A stretch of DNA of 64,000 bases, from NCBI GenBank assembly GCA_045540295.1, contig JAZQGY010000029.1, forward strand, positions 1 through 64,000. The letters are read 5' to 3'. Under the pieces are notes generated by a model. That model worked only from the letters and a program-made list of their open reading frames with translations. It ran no database searches and was not told where the DNA came from. The translations under genes and the position numbers were made by a program. Positions 7,448-16,396 of the stretch are shown in pieces. The first letter of the stretch is position 1. Each line of letters begins with the position of its first letter. The stretch comes from SIG452 sp045540295 (lineage in GTDB: Bacteria; Bacillota; Clostridia; UMGS1840).

Positions 7448-7470
7448 GTACAGAATGAAAGGAGAAAAAT

Positions 7471-8601
7471 ATGACAGGTAGCCTACAGACAAAAACACTA
7501 AAAAACGGAAAAAAATACTTTTACATCGTTCTCAATACAAAACCGAATAAGAAATGGATTGCAACAGGTTTGGAAGTGAAGGGGAACAAATGGAAAGCAA
7601 CGGACATGCTGACCAAAGCCCTGGAAGAGTATCACACCATGGAAAATTTGGAGGTAATGCCTACCAACATCACGGTTCACCAGTACCTGACGGAATGGGT
7701 AGAAACGACAGAGGTTCGTGAAACCACCAGAAAGAATTACAAAAGTTATCTGAATATGCATATTCTGCCGTATTTTAAGCGGTTAAATATGAAACTGCAG
7801 GACGTGAGACCTTCGGTACTCCGTAAGTATTACGATTATTGCGAGAAAACGAAGAAGCTGTCTCCCAAAACCGTCCGCAACCAGCAGGGTGTTTTATCCA
7901 AAGCCTTCCACGATGCATTTTATGATGATTTGATTGTGACGAATCCCCACGATAGGGTACGCTTTATTCGTGTGGAGCCCACAAAAATTGAAACACTGAC
8001 GGAAGACGAATACAAATTCTTTTTGGAAAATGCCAAATCACACCGACTGTATCTTGCGATTAAACTGCTGTGTGAGACTGCAATCCGTCGCGGTGAGCTG
8101 TTAGGTATCGAATGGAAAAACGTGGATTTAGAGCACGGAGAAATCCGTATTTGTGCCACCAGAACCAGTGTATCCAAGGATGCCATTGTATACAATACGA
8201 AAACCCAGAGCAGTAACCGAACGATGTATATCAGCGATGAATTGGTTGAACTGTTGAAACAGGAAAAAGCCAAACAGACAGAGTACCGTGAACTTTTTGG
8301 AGCGGACTACATTCAAAACGACCTCGTGATTAAATATCCTGACGGCCGTCCGTACAGCGACACTCAGGTGACTCGCCAAATCGGAAATCTGACGATGAAA
8401 TATTTCGGCAAACGTATCACACCGCACAGACTTCGCCATACGGTAGCCAGCATCATGGTTGACAAAAACATTCCCATATACAGCGTGTCAAAATACTTAG
8501 GTCACAGCGGTACACAGATTACCGAAAAAACATACGTCCATGCTAAGCAAGATTTAAACCGTGACACATTGAACCTCTTCAAAAAGTCTCTGCTGCAATA
8601 G
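7471..8601 (+). CDS. Tyrosine recombinase (site-specific integrase)
   Basis: A 376-residue phage/ICE-type integrase of usual length. Residues 1-55 look like the arm-binding AP2-like domain (LKNGKKYFYIVLNT, KKWIATGLEVKG). A SAM-like core-binding domain follows at about 65-165. The catalytic domain is complete: Arg in CETAIRRGELLG, HRLRH, the GHSG motif, and Tyr in ITEKTYVHA. It cuts and joins DNA through the tyrosine. The start follows GAAAGGAG. It lies 80 bases from the 3' end of tRNA-Trp, which is the likely attachment site, with excisionase upstream. Confidence 0.93.
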   Translation: MTGSLQTKTLKNGKKYFYIVLNTKPNKKWIATGLEVKGNKWKATDMLTKALEEYHTMENLEVMPTNITVHQYLTEWVETTEVRETTRKNYKSYLNMHILPYFKRLNMKLQDVRPSVLRKYYDYCEKTKKLSPKTVRNQQGVLSKAFHDAFYDDLIVTNPHDRVRFIRVEPTKIETLTEDEYKFFLENAKSHRLYLAIKLLCETAIRRGELLGIEWKNVDLEHGEIRICATRTSVSKDAIVYNTKTQSSNRTMYISDELVELLKQEKAKQTEYRELFGADYIQNDLVIKYPDGRPYSDTQVTRQIGNLTMKYFGKRITPHRLRHTVASIMVDKNIPIYSVSKYLGHSGTQITEKTYVHAKQDLNRDTLNLFKKSLLQ

Positions 8602-8612
8602 ATTTCGGGAAA

Positions 8613-8636
8613 AAAGTTAGAACAAAAGTTAGAACA
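8613..8636 (+). repeat. Tandem 12-bp direct repeat next to integrase
   Basis: AAAGTTAGAACA occurs twice back to back at 8613-8624 and 8625-8636, between the integrase stop and the tRNA-Trp gene. Short direct repeats flanking an attachment core are typical integrase arm-type sites. This role is inferred. Confidence 0.5.
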
Positions 8637-8645
8637 GCGCACAAA

Positions 8646-8678
8646 AAAAGTCTGTAACCCTTGCGGTTACAGACTTTT
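8646..8678. terminator. Bidirectional terminator between int and tRNA-Trp
   Basis: AAAAGTCTGTAACC and its exact complement form a 14-base-pair stem with a CTTGC loop, flanked by A and T runs. It can end integrase transcripts and the minus-strand tRNA-Trp transcript. Confidence 0.85.
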
Positions 8679-8681
8679 AGG

Positions 8682-8757
8682 TGGCAGGGGCAGTAGGATT
8701 TGAACCCACGACTTACAGTTTTGGAGACTGTCGCTCTACCAGCTGAACTATACCCCT
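8682..8757 (-). tRNA. tRNA-Trp (anticodon CCA)
   Basis: The minus strand folds as a cloverleaf: acceptor AGGGGTA/TGCCCCT, D-arm with AGCTGGTAGAGC, anticodon stem CAGTC with loop CTCCAAAA (anticodon CCA), T-arm with GGTTCAAATCC, and an encoded CCA tail. It is 76 bases including CCA. Its 3' end faces the integrase gene, so it is the probable chromosomal attachment site of the left-hand island. No duplicate of its 3' half was found elsewhere in the window. Confidence 0.95.
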
Positions 8758-8845
8758 AAATATTTGATACTGTGACATTATACACGATTTTTTTTGATTT
8801 GTCAATATCTAAAGCTGAAATTTTTGTATATTTTTTCAATCTTTA

Positions 8846-8874
8846 TTGACAGAATCCGGGATTCGGGATATAAT
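8846..8874 (+). promoter_or_regulatory. Consensus promoter of the gal region
   Basis: TTGACA at 8846-8851, a 17-base spacer and TATAAT at 8869-8874, a perfect vegetative promoter. It drives the anchored Cys/His protein and possibly galK-galT-sfp beyond it, since no terminator lies between. Confidence 0.85.
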
Positions 8875-8937
8875 AAAAATGTTGTAAATTATTGGTTTTT
8901 GAAAAATCAGTAAATAAAGTGCAAAAGGGGGAGGAAT

Positions 8938-9378
8938 ATGCCGGAAAAATTTCGAAAATGGACACCTTGGATTGTGGCTGTTCTCCTTAGCTTTAGTTTA
9001 TTGATTAATGTTCACTGTGTTACATTGTTGTATCAGTATCGGCAAATTTACCAGGCGCCTCCCGTTTGGGCGACGGAATCCGGTGAGATTGTGACAGGGG
9101 AAACGACGATTTCATCTTTACCTGAACAAAACATTGAGTCAGCTTCCGCAATATCGGAAACTTCGGAACCTTCTCCTGCGGAAGCGGATAAACCAAACAC
9201 AGCGGATACGGTTTCTGTGACAACACATGCACAAGCCGGATCCACAGTATATTTAACAAAATCCGGAACTAAGTTTCACCGTGACGGTTGCAGTTCACTT
9301 TCCAAGTCCAAGATTGCTATTGCTTACGAGGATGCTGTTGAAAGAGGCTTTGAACCTTGCGGACGGTGTAAGCCATAA
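8938..9378 (+). CDS. Membrane-anchored protein with Ada-like Cys/His metal-binding tail
   Basis: A 146-residue protein with one N-terminal transmembrane segment (residues about 11-31), a Ser/Thr/Glu/Pro-rich extracellular spacer, and a C-terminal domain. The domain reads VYLTKSGTKFHRDGCSSL, then AYEDAVERGFEPCGRC. This H-x3-C ... C-x2-C layout is the small metal-binding module found at the ends of many Firmicute surface and nuclease-associated proteins and in Ada. Binding of zinc is inferred from the four ligands. GGGGGAGGAAT precedes the ATG. Function unknown; it precedes galK by 36 bases in the same direction. Confidence 0.65.
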   Translation: MPEKFRKWTPWIVAVLLSFSLLINVHCVTLLYQYRQIYQAPPVWATESGEIVTGETTISSLPEQNIESASAISETSEPSPAEADKPNTADTVSVTTHAQAGSTVYLTKSGTKFHRDGCSSLSKSKIAIAYEDAVERGFEPCGRCKP

Positions 9379-9414
9379 AATAAAATGATTAAGAGAGATT
9401 ACAGGAGGATTGTT

Positions 9415-10689
9415 ATGGCAAATAAAGAAACTCTTATCAAATTGGTAGAAACATCAGATATCCGTCTTGCGGAACTTTACGGACATGAGCATATAGCAGC
9501 ACAGAAGATGCGCTACATAAAAGCAATTGAATCTTTTTGCGAATTGTATGGTGACCGAGATGATCTGGCAATTTATTCTGCTCCCGGCAGAACCGAAATC
9601 GGTGGAAACCATACGGACCACAATCTTGGAAAAGTGTTGGCAGGAAGCGTTAATTTAGATGTGATTGCCGTTACTTCCAAGAATGAGGACGGTTTGATCT
9701 GTATCAAATCCGAGGGGTATCCTGCAGACCGGATTGCTATTGATGATTTGGAGATTCATGACGAGGAAGCTGAAACTTCTGTATCTTTGGTTCGTGGGAT
9801 GGTATCACGTTTCAAACAGTTGGGATACAATATCGGCGGTTTTGATGCGTATATAACTTCCAATGTGTTGAAAGGCTCCGGACTTTCCTCTTCTGCCGCT
9901 TTTGAGGTGTTGATTGGAACCGTGTTAAATGGCATGTATAATGACGGGGCGGTGTCTGCGGTGGAGATTGCCAAAATGGCACAGTATGCCGAAAATGAAT
10001 ATTTCAAAAAGCCCTGCGGACTGATGGATCAGATGGCATCTTCTGTGGGTGGAATTATTACGATAGATTTTAAGAACAAAGAACATCCCATGATTGAAAA
10101 AGTTAATTTTGACTTTTCTAAAAGCGGATATGCACTTTGTATTGTGGATACCGGCGGAAATCATGCAGACTTAACCAATGAATATGCAAGTATTCCATCG
10201 GAAATGAAAGCTATTGCGGGATATTTTGGAAAGTCTGTTTTAAGAGAAATTGAAAAGGAACAGATTCTTTCCAATATTGTTTCGTTGCGGGAACAGTTTG
10301 GCGACCGTGCCGTACTTCGTGCTTTTCACTATTTAGACGACAACAAACGTGTGGAAGAAGAGGTAGCCGCATTAAACAAAGGTGATTTTGATGCCTTTAA
10401 ACAGGCTATCATAGCGTCCGGAAATTCTTCTTTCCGATTCCTGCAGAATGTGTATGCTAATGTGAATCCCAATGAGCAGGGATTATCTCTTGCCATTTAT
10501 ATTGCACAAAGTATTTTGGATGGAAAAGGTGCATATCGTGTGCATGGCGGGGGATTCGGCGGCACTACCCAGAATTTTGTGCCGGCTGATATGGTGGATT
10601 CTTTTAAATCTGCCATCGAAAACGTATTTGGCGAAGGAAAATGCCATATTCTCTTTATTAGAAATCATGGAGGCATCAGGGTATTATGA
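9415..10689 (+). CDS. galK: Galactokinase
   Basis: Phosphorylates galactose at C1 with ATP, the first kinase step of the Leloir pathway. It is a 424-residue GHMP kinase with an N-terminal extension of about 45 residues before the signature PGRTEIGGNHTDHNLGKVL (about residues 57-75). The glycine-rich ATP loop KGSGLSSSAAFE follows near 154 and the C-terminal GHMP motif HGGGFGGT near 379. The start at 9415 follows AGGAGG at 9403-9408; the ATG at 9385 would place that site inside the gene. The ATGA overlap with galT shows translational coupling. Confidence 0.93.
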   Translation: MANKETLIKLVETSDIRLAELYGHEHIAAQKMRYIKAIESFCELYGDRDDLAIYSAPGRTEIGGNHTDHNLGKVLAGSVNLDVIAVTSKNEDGLICIKSEGYPADRIAIDDLEIHDEEAETSVSLVRGMVSRFKQLGYNIGGFDAYITSNVLKGSGLSSSAAFEVLIGTVLNGMYNDGAVSAVEIAKMAQYAENEYFKKPCGLMDQMASSVGGIITIDFKNKEHPMIEKVNFDFSKSGYALCIVDTGGNHADLTNEYASIPSEMKAIAGYFGKSVLREIEKEQILSNIVSLREQFGDRAVLRAFHYLDDNKRVEEEVAALNKGDFDAFKQAIIASGNSSFRFLQNVYANVNPNEQGLSLAIYIAQSILDGKGAYRVHGGGFGGTTQNFVPADMVDSFKSAIENVFGEGKCHILFIRNHGGIRVL

Positions 10690-12065
10690 TTAATGAACTT
10701 TTATCTGAGTTATTAGATTACGGACAGCAACGGGCTATGATCACCGCAGAGGATGAAAGCTACGTGGCAAACCGCATTTTAAATCTTGTGGGGGATTCTT
10801 CCTTTGAGCGGGTAGAATATACTGCTCATAAGAATCTGGAGGAAATTCTGGCAGGATTGTGCGATATTGCGTTTGAAAATGGGAAATTAGAACAGAACAC
10901 AATTACTTACCGGGATATTTTATCGGCAGAAATTATGGATTATTTTGTGCCTACTCCGGGTGTTTTGATTCGTGACTTCTGGAATGCTTATGATACCAAT
11001 CCCAAACAGGCAACCAACTTATTCTATTTACTTTCTAAAAATTCCAATTATATCATGACAGACCGTGTGAAACGGAATGTGAAATGGAAAACCAAAACTG
11101 AATATGGGGAATTGGATATCACGATCAATCTGTCCAAACCCGAAAAAGACCCCAAGGAAATTGCAGCAGCAAAAACACAAAAGCAGACAGGATATCCCAA
11201 ATGTCTGTTGTGTCCGGAAAATGTGGGGTTCCGCGGACATATGAATCATCCGCCAAGAGCTAATCACAGAATTATTCCCGTAGAGTTGTGTGGTGAAAAA
11301 TGGGCACTTCAGTATTCTCCCTATGTGTACTATCATGAGCATTGCATCGTGTTAAATTGTGAGCATACCCCCATGAAGATTCATCGTGGAACGTTTGAAA
11401 AACTGCTTGCTTTTGTGGAACAGTTTCCGCACTATTTTATCGGTTCCAATGCCGATTTGCCAATCGTGGGAGGTTCTATTCTGACGCACGACCATTTTCA
11501 AGGCGGAAATTATCAGTTTCCTATGGCAAAATGCGGCAGTCGTTTTGATGTTTGCTTCAATGGTTTTCCCAATGTGAAAGCCTATGTGGTGGATTGGGCA
11601 CTTTCTACCATTCGTCTGATTGGAGATTCTATTCAGGAGCTTTGTGATTTGGGCGATAAAATTCTGACCACCTGGAGAAATTACTCCGATGAATCTTGCG
11701 ATATTTTAGCATATACTGACCAACCCCATAACACTGTTACACCGATTGCACGATCCCGTGACGGGCATTTTGAATTAGATTTGATTTTACGCAATAACCG
11801 TACAACAGATGAACACCCTTTAGGAATTTTCCATCCCCATAGCGAATATCACCATATTAAAAAAGAAAATATCGGTTTGATTGAGGCAATGGGACTGGCG
11901 GTGCTTCCGGCTCGCTTACAAACGGAATTGGGAGAATTGACCGATTCCAAAAAAGAAGAAGTGGGGCAGATTTTTGCAAAGATTTTAGAAAACTGTGCTG
12001 TATTCAAGAATACGGATGCAGGTAATTTGGGAATGAAAAAATTCATTGATGCGGTGAATGGATAA
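10686..12065 (+). CDS. galT: UDP-glucose--hexose-1-phosphate uridylyltransferase
   Basis: Exchanges galactose-1-phosphate with UDP-glucose. This is the Firmicute class (GalT2 type) of the family, recognised by CLLCPENVGFRGHMNHPPRA, the ALQYSPYVYYHEHCI segment and GGSILTHDHFQGG, which carries the His-x-His catalytic region, then TEHPLGIFHPH-like motifs in the C-terminal half. At 459 residues it is slightly shorter than the usual 490. It overlaps galK by four bases (ATGA) and the next gene by eight. No galE is in the window, so epimerisation must be encoded elsewhere. Confidence 0.92.
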   Translation: MINELLSELLDYGQQRAMITAEDESYVANRILNLVGDSSFERVEYTAHKNLEEILAGLCDIAFENGKLEQNTITYRDILSAEIMDYFVPTPGVLIRDFWNAYDTNPKQATNLFYLLSKNSNYIMTDRVKRNVKWKTKTEYGELDITINLSKPEKDPKEIAAAKTQKQTGYPKCLLCPENVGFRGHMNHPPRANHRIIPVELCGEKWALQYSPYVYYHEHCIVLNCEHTPMKIHRGTFEKLLAFVEQFPHYFIGSNADLPIVGGSILTHDHFQGGNYQFPMAKCGSRFDVCFNGFPNVKAYVVDWALSTIRLIGDSIQELCDLGDKILTTWRNYSDESCDILAYTDQPHNTVTPIARSRDGHFELDLILRNNRTTDEHPLGIFHPHSEYHHIKKENIGLIEAMGLAVLPARLQTELGELTDSKKEEVGQIFAKILENCAVFKNTDAGNLGMKKFIDAVNG

Positions 12066-12600
12066 GATGCAAACAAGAGTTTTTTTGTTTTCTATGATAC
12101 CTTTTCGTGAAAAATATCCCGATGCTACCAAACGGGAGATTGAAAAGCTGGCGGGAGAGTATGCGATTAGGAAAGTTTTTTCCGAGTTATTTGATATAAG
12201 TGACCTCCAAATAAACCGTGACGGCAAACCGTGTGTTGAAGATTGCCCATATCATTTTAATCTTTCTCATAGTGGCGATTATTTGCTTTTGGCAGTGGGA
12301 GATACTCCTGTGGGTGCAGATATCGAAAAAATCACCAAAATTCGCCCGAAAACGGTGGAAAAGTATTTTAGCCAATCGGAACAAGAGAGAGTAAAGAAAA
12401 ACGGTACCAAAGATTTTTTTGAAATCTGGACGAAAAAAGAAAGCTATGTGAAATATACGGGAGAGGGGATGAAAGGGTTTTCGCATCTTTCCGAATATCC
12501 CAAAGAGATTGCTTTCTTTACAAAAAAATATGATAATTATCAAATTGCGGTTTGCACAAAAAAAGAGTGTTTGCCGGAATCAATTGAGATTTTAGCATAA
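12058..12600 (+). CDS. 4'-phosphopantetheinyl transferase, Sfp type
   Basis: Transfers the phosphopantetheine arm of CoA to a serine of acyl or peptidyl carrier proteins. It is a 180-residue Sfp/AcpT-like protein with the key motifs FNLSHSGDY, VGADIEKI (Mg-binding Asp and Glu), and WTKKESYVKYTGEGM (catalytic Trp-x-x-Lys-Glu). It is shorter than canonical Sfp (about 225) but complete across the core. It starts inside the galT end (8-base overlap) with no strong ribosome site of its own, so it is probably translated by coupling. An ATG at 12067 is an alternative start. Confidence 0.85.
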   Translation: MDKMQTRVFLFSMIPFREKYPDATKREIEKLAGEYAIRKVFSELFDISDLQINRDGKPCVEDCPYHFNLSHSGDYLLLAVGDTPVGADIEKITKIRPKTVEKYFSQSEQERVKKNGTKDFFEIWTKKESYVKYTGEGMKGFSHLSEYPKEIAFFTKKYDNYQIAVCTKKECLPESIEILA

Positions 12601-12632
12601 AAAAAGCTTTTGCATTGCAAAAGCTTTTTTGT
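12600..12632. terminator. Bidirectional terminator between sfp and queA
   Basis: AAAAAAGCTTTTGCA and its complement around a central T, flanked by A and T runs. It serves the plus-strand gal-sfp operon and the minus-strand queA cluster. Confidence 0.85.
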
Positions 12633-12634
12633 TT

Positions 12635-13660
12635 TTATATGAGCAGCATACAATCTCCAAATGAGAAGAAACGATAGCCATTTTCTTTGGCTTTTTCGTA
12701 GGCATTTAAGATTTTTTCACGGTCGGATAATGCGGAAACCAACATCAGAAGAGTGGATTTCGGTAAGTGAAAGTTGGTCAACAGCCCGTCGATTACTTGG
12801 AATTCGTAGCCGGGATAAATAAAAATCTCGGTTTCACCGGAGCAGGGAACGATACCACCCTGTTCCTGTGCCATTGCCTCCAAGGTGCGAAGACTGGTGG
12901 TACCAACTGAAATAATCCGTCTGCCTTCTTTTTTTGCAAGATTTAAAATATCAGCCGTTTCTTTGGGAACCTGATACCATTCTTTATGCATTTTATGGTT
13001 GTTCACATCCTCCACGCTGACAGGTCGGAATGTTCCCAAACCTACATGAAGTGTCACATAGCAGGTGATAACACCCTTTTCTTCTAATCGTTTGATATAT
13101 TCTTCGGTAAAGTGAAGTCCTGCGGTGGGAGCAGCAGCAGAACCGTCAAATTTGGCATAAACGGTCTGATAACGGTTTTTATCTTCCAGTTTTTCTTTGA
13201 TGTATGGGGGGAGGGGCATATTTCCCAGTTTTTCTAAGATGGTTTCGAACACGCCATCGTAGGTAAATTTCACAATTCGTCCGCCGTCATCTAATTCTTC
13301 AATCACTTCAGCAACAAGCTCACCGTTGCCAAAAATAATTTTTCCGTTTAATTTAATTCGTTTGGCAGGCTTCATTAAGACTTCCCATTCGTCTAAATTA
13401 CGACGTTTCAACAGAAGCACCTCAATATGAGCCGTTCCGCCTTCTTTTATACCGTACAGACGGGCAGGGAGTACACGGGTGTTATTAAATACTAAAACAT
13501 CACCCGGTTTTACATATTCAATTAAATGATAAAACCGACTGTGGATGATGTGGCCGGTTTCTTTATCCAGCACCATCATTTTGGAGGCAGTGCGGTCTTT
13601 TAAGGGGGTTTGTGCTATCATTTCTTCGGGTAGCACGTAGTTAAAATCGTCGGTTCTCAT
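12635..13660 (-). CDS. queA: S-adenosylmethionine:tRNA ribosyltransferase-isomerase
   Basis: Transfers and rearranges the ribosyl group of SAM onto preQ1 in tRNA, giving epoxyqueuosine. The 341-residue length is typical. Diagnostic stretches are DDFNYVLPEEMIAQTPL at the N-terminus, DVLVFNNTRVLPARL, AAPTAGLHFTEE, HVGLGTFRPV and the C-terminal TNFHLPKSTLLMLVSA. AAGGAGA precedes the ATG. It overlaps the upstream rsuA by 4 bases, so the two are co-transcribed. Confidence 0.95.
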   Translation of the reverse strand: MRTDDFNYVLPEEMIAQTPLKDRTASKMMVLDKETGHIIHSRFYHLIEYVKPGDVLVFNNTRVLPARLYGIKEGGTAHIEVLLLKRRNLDEWEVLMKPAKRIKLNGKIIFGNGELVAEVIEELDDGGRIVKFTYDGVFETILEKLGNMPLPPYIKEKLEDKNRYQTVYAKFDGSAAAPTAGLHFTEEYIKRLEEKGVITCYVTLHVGLGTFRPVSVEDVNNHKMHKEWYQVPKETADILNLAKKEGRRIISVGTTSLRTLEAMAQEQGGIVPCSGETEIFIYPGYEFQVIDGLLTNFHLPKSTLLMLVSALSDREKILNAYEKAKENGYRFFSFGDCMLLI

Positions 13661-14388
13661 AGGTTCTCCTTGTATTTGTCCGGAACAGTTTCCAAAAGAG
13701 TTATTTCCTCGTGGGTTATTTCACGATACTTTCCTAAATGTAGATTTTCATCCAATAACAAACTTCCAATTTGCACCCGTTTTAAGTAGGTAACTGTGGT
13801 GCCGAGAGCTTCAAACATTCGTTTTACCTGATGGAATTTTCCTTCAAAAATGGTGAGATAACAACTGAAATCAGACAAGATTTCCAAGAATGCCGGTTTA
13901 CATTGATAACCGTCATCAATGGTGATTCCTTGTTTGAAATGATTGGTCCATTCAGATAAAAGCGGTTTGTCCACTTCTACATAATATTTTTTGTTGACGT
14001 GGTTTTTCGGGCCGGTGATCCGGTGGGCAAGCTTTCCGTCTGTGGTTAAAAACACAAAACCCTCGGTGTCTTTGTCAAGCCGCCCTGCAGGAAATATTCT
14101 GTTTTTGGGGAATTCGTCATCGGGAAGTAAATCCAAAACAGTTTTCTCTCTCATATCTTCTGTGGCACAGATATAGCCATCCGGTTTATTCAACATCAGA
14201 TGAAAATGTTCACGGTAACAGATTAAAACACCGTTTGCTGCAATATTGCTATCATTAGGATCAACTTTCATGGCAGGATCTGTGACAACACTTTTGTTGA
14301 CTGTTACTGCTCCTGCACGAATCAGTTTGGTGACTTCTTTTCGGGAGCCTATCATCGCATTGGCTAGAATTTTATCCAGTCGTTCCAT
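13657..14388 (-). CDS. rsuA: 16S rRNA pseudouridine synthase, RsuA family
   Basis: Isomerises uridine in 16S rRNA (position 516 in E. coli). The 243-residue protein has an N-terminal S4 RNA-binding domain (MERLDKILANAMIGSRKEV, GAVTVNKSVV). The catalytic domain follows, with the GRLDKDTEGF motif near residue 100 that carries the nucleophilic Asp, LAHRITGPKNHVNKKYYV, and FEGKFHQVKRMFEALG. GAGGAA lies before the ATG. Its stop overlaps queA, and mrdA ends 10 bases upstream of its start, so it may be the tail of the mre-mrdA transcription unit. Confidence 0.92.
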   Translation of the reverse strand: MERLDKILANAMIGSRKEVTKLIRAGAVTVNKSVVTDPAMKVDPNDSNIAANGVLICYREHFHLMLNKPDGYICATEDMREKTVLDLLPDDEFPKNRIFPAGRLDKDTEGFVFLTTDGKLAHRITGPKNHVNKKYYVEVDKPLLSEWTNHFKQGITIDDGYQCKPAFLEILSDFSCYLTIFEGKFHQVKRMFEALGTTVTYLKRVQIGSLLLDENLHLGKYREITHEEITLLETVPDKYKENL

Positions 14389-14398
14389 TTTGATTCCT

Positions 14399-16396
14399 CT
14401 ATTTCATTTGGAATTTATCGTTATCTTCCATGGTTTCTTCCTGTTCATTATGAAAATACTGTGCAATCACTTCTCTTGCGGCAGGAGCGATGGAGTTTCC
14501 GTGTCCGCTATGCTCTACTACAACAGAAATGGCAATTTGGGGATTGTCATAAGGAGCAAAGGCAACGAACAGACCGTTGTTTGTGCCGGGGACTTCTGCG
14601 GTACCGGTTTTACCACCCACTGCAATGGGGAAATCCTGGAATACATTACTTGCAGTACCGTCTTCGGTAACTGACCGCATTCCTTCCATAATAGCCTTAT
14701 AGTTTTCCGGGCGGATAGAAAGCGTTTCCACTGCATTCGGTTGAACTTCTTTGATTTCGCCGGTAGAATAATCCTTGATTTTGTATAGCAAATGGGCTTC
14801 ATATCGGGTACCGCCATTCACTACAGTGGCAATATAGTTGGAAAGCTGCAGGGGAGTGAACAGGTTATCCGATTGTCCGATAGAGGCTTGCAAAACATCA
14901 CCGGGATACCAGGGTTTTCCGATTTTTTCACGATAGGCAGGACCAGCCAGAATACCTTTTTCTTCGCCGGGGATTTCAATGCCTGTATATTCACCCAATC
15001 CGACTTTTTTAGCATATTCATTCAGCTTTTCAATGCCAAGTTTACGGCCGTTCTCGTAGAAATAGTAGTTGCAGGATACTTTGATTGCATCTGCCACATT
15101 TACGTAACCGTGATTACCGGGATACACGTGGCAAGTGGGCTGATAATCGTCATAGTACATATATTTCCCCTGGTCATAAACATAGTCATCAGGAGAAGCA
15201 ATGTTTTCTTCTAAAATTGCCAGAGACGTCAGAATTTTAAAGGTGGAACCCGGCGCATAAGTGCCGGAGATTGCACGGTTCCAAAAAGGGTTTAACGGAT
15301 TGTTGTAGTTTTTGGTGTAATCCTTTTGAAAGGTTTCAATATCGTAGTCAGGATAGGATGCCATAGCCAAAACTTCACCGGTGTGTACATCAACCACGGT
15401 AATGGCGCCACCTCCTACGTCCGGAATCGTCAGGCGCAGCTCCTTAATCACATCCTCCAAGGCTTTTTCTGCAGTTTTCTGAAGCTCCAAGTCAATGGTT
15501 AGGATAATGTCATTTCCGGGGACTGCATTTTTTAAAACTTCAGTGTCGGTAATTTTCCCAAATTCGTTTTGCTGGATTTTTAAAACACCGTCAGTACCTT
15601 TTAATTCCAGGTCATAAACTTTTTCAATACCTTCTTTGCCGATGATGTCGGTAAAACCGTAACCCAGTTTCTTGAGTTGATCATACTCCTCCTTGTATAT
15701 CAAACCAACCCGACCCAAAAGATGAGGACTTACTTTTTCGGGATACAGTCTGTCGTAAGAGGTCATAATGTTGACGCCGGGATAGCTTCTGTCGTTTTCT
15801 TTGATAACGGTAACCACGTTCATATTTACATTTTTTGCAAATACAAAAGAGTTGTTCTGAGAAAACTCCCGCAATTCCATTTCTGAACGGACTGCAATTA
15901 CTTTTCTGTGGTAATCCTGGGGGATTTGCTCAGAAACGTCATACCGTTCCGCTAATGCAGCAATACATTCCGCAGCTGTCAGGTTTTCGGGTAAATTCAT
16001 TTTGATAAGATAAGCTTTGACTTCTTCTTCCGGGAGAGTATAGGTGTAGGGCAGTTCAGAAATCGGGAGATTTTCCATAAATTCCTGGCCTTCTTTTTCC
16101 ATCAGAAGAATTAGGTTATAAACGGTATCGTTTACCCATGTTTTGTCTTTTTTATATTGTGAAATCTCCAGATTGTAGGTAATTTGACTGGATACAATCA
16201 CTCTTCCGTAGCGGTCGAGAATTTCTCCTCTTTCTGCTTTTAATGGAACTGTTTTTACAGTTCGTTTGATAGAAGCCTGTGCATATTCCTCTCCGTTGAC
16301 AATTTGCAGGGAGAACAGGCGAAACACAATTGCCAACAGGAATATTACTGTAATTGCTATGATAATGCCCAGGCGTGATAACAGATTGTTTTTCAT
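14399..16396 (-). CDS. mrdA: Penicillin-binding protein 2 (elongasome transpeptidase)
   Basis: Class B PBP that cross-links peptidoglycan during rod elongation. One N-terminal transmembrane helix (about residues 8-28) is followed by a dimerisation domain (AERGEILDRYGRVI) and a transpeptidase domain. The three active-site motifs are present: STFK in APGSTFKILTS (Ser near residue 383), SCN near 441, and KTGTAE near 595. At 665 residues it is of usual length. The start overlaps the mreD stop by four bases (ATGA). Its place behind mreC and mreD supports the elongasome role. Confidence 0.94.
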   Translation of the reverse strand: MKNNLLSRLGIIIAITVIFLLAIVFRLFSLQIVNGEEYAQASIKRTVKTVPLKAERGEILDRYGRVIVSSQITYNLEISQYKKDKTWVNDTVYNLILLMEKEGQEFMENLPISELPYTYTLPEEEVKAYLIKMNLPENLTAAECIAALAERYDVSEQIPQDYHRKVIAVRSEMELREFSQNNSFVFAKNVNMNVVTVIKENDRSYPGVNIMTSYDRLYPEKVSPHLLGRVGLIYKEEYDQLKKLGYGFTDIIGKEGIEKVYDLELKGTDGVLKIQQNEFGKITDTEVLKNAVPGNDIILTIDLELQKTAEKALEDVIKELRLTIPDVGGGAITVVDVHTGEVLAMASYPDYDIETFQKDYTKNYNNPLNPFWNRAISGTYAPGSTFKILTSLAILEENIASPDDYVYDQGKYMYYDDYQPTCHVYPGNHGYVNVADAIKVSCNYYFYENGRKLGIEKLNEYAKKVGLGEYTGIEIPGEEKGILAGPAYREKIGKPWYPGDVLQASIGQSDNLFTPLQLSNYIATVVNGGTRYEAHLLYKIKDYSTGEIKEVQPNAVETLSIRPENYKAIMEGMRSVTEDGTASNVFQDFPIAVGGKTGTAEVPGTNNGLFVAFAPYDNPQIAISVVVEHSGHGNSIAPAAREVIAQYFHNEQEETMEDNDKFQMK

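Noticed and set aside
1..8681. Complete prophage or conjugative element
   Set aside because: No capsid, tail, terminase, relaxase or type IV secretion genes were seen in the visible part; only integration functions and cargo are supported.
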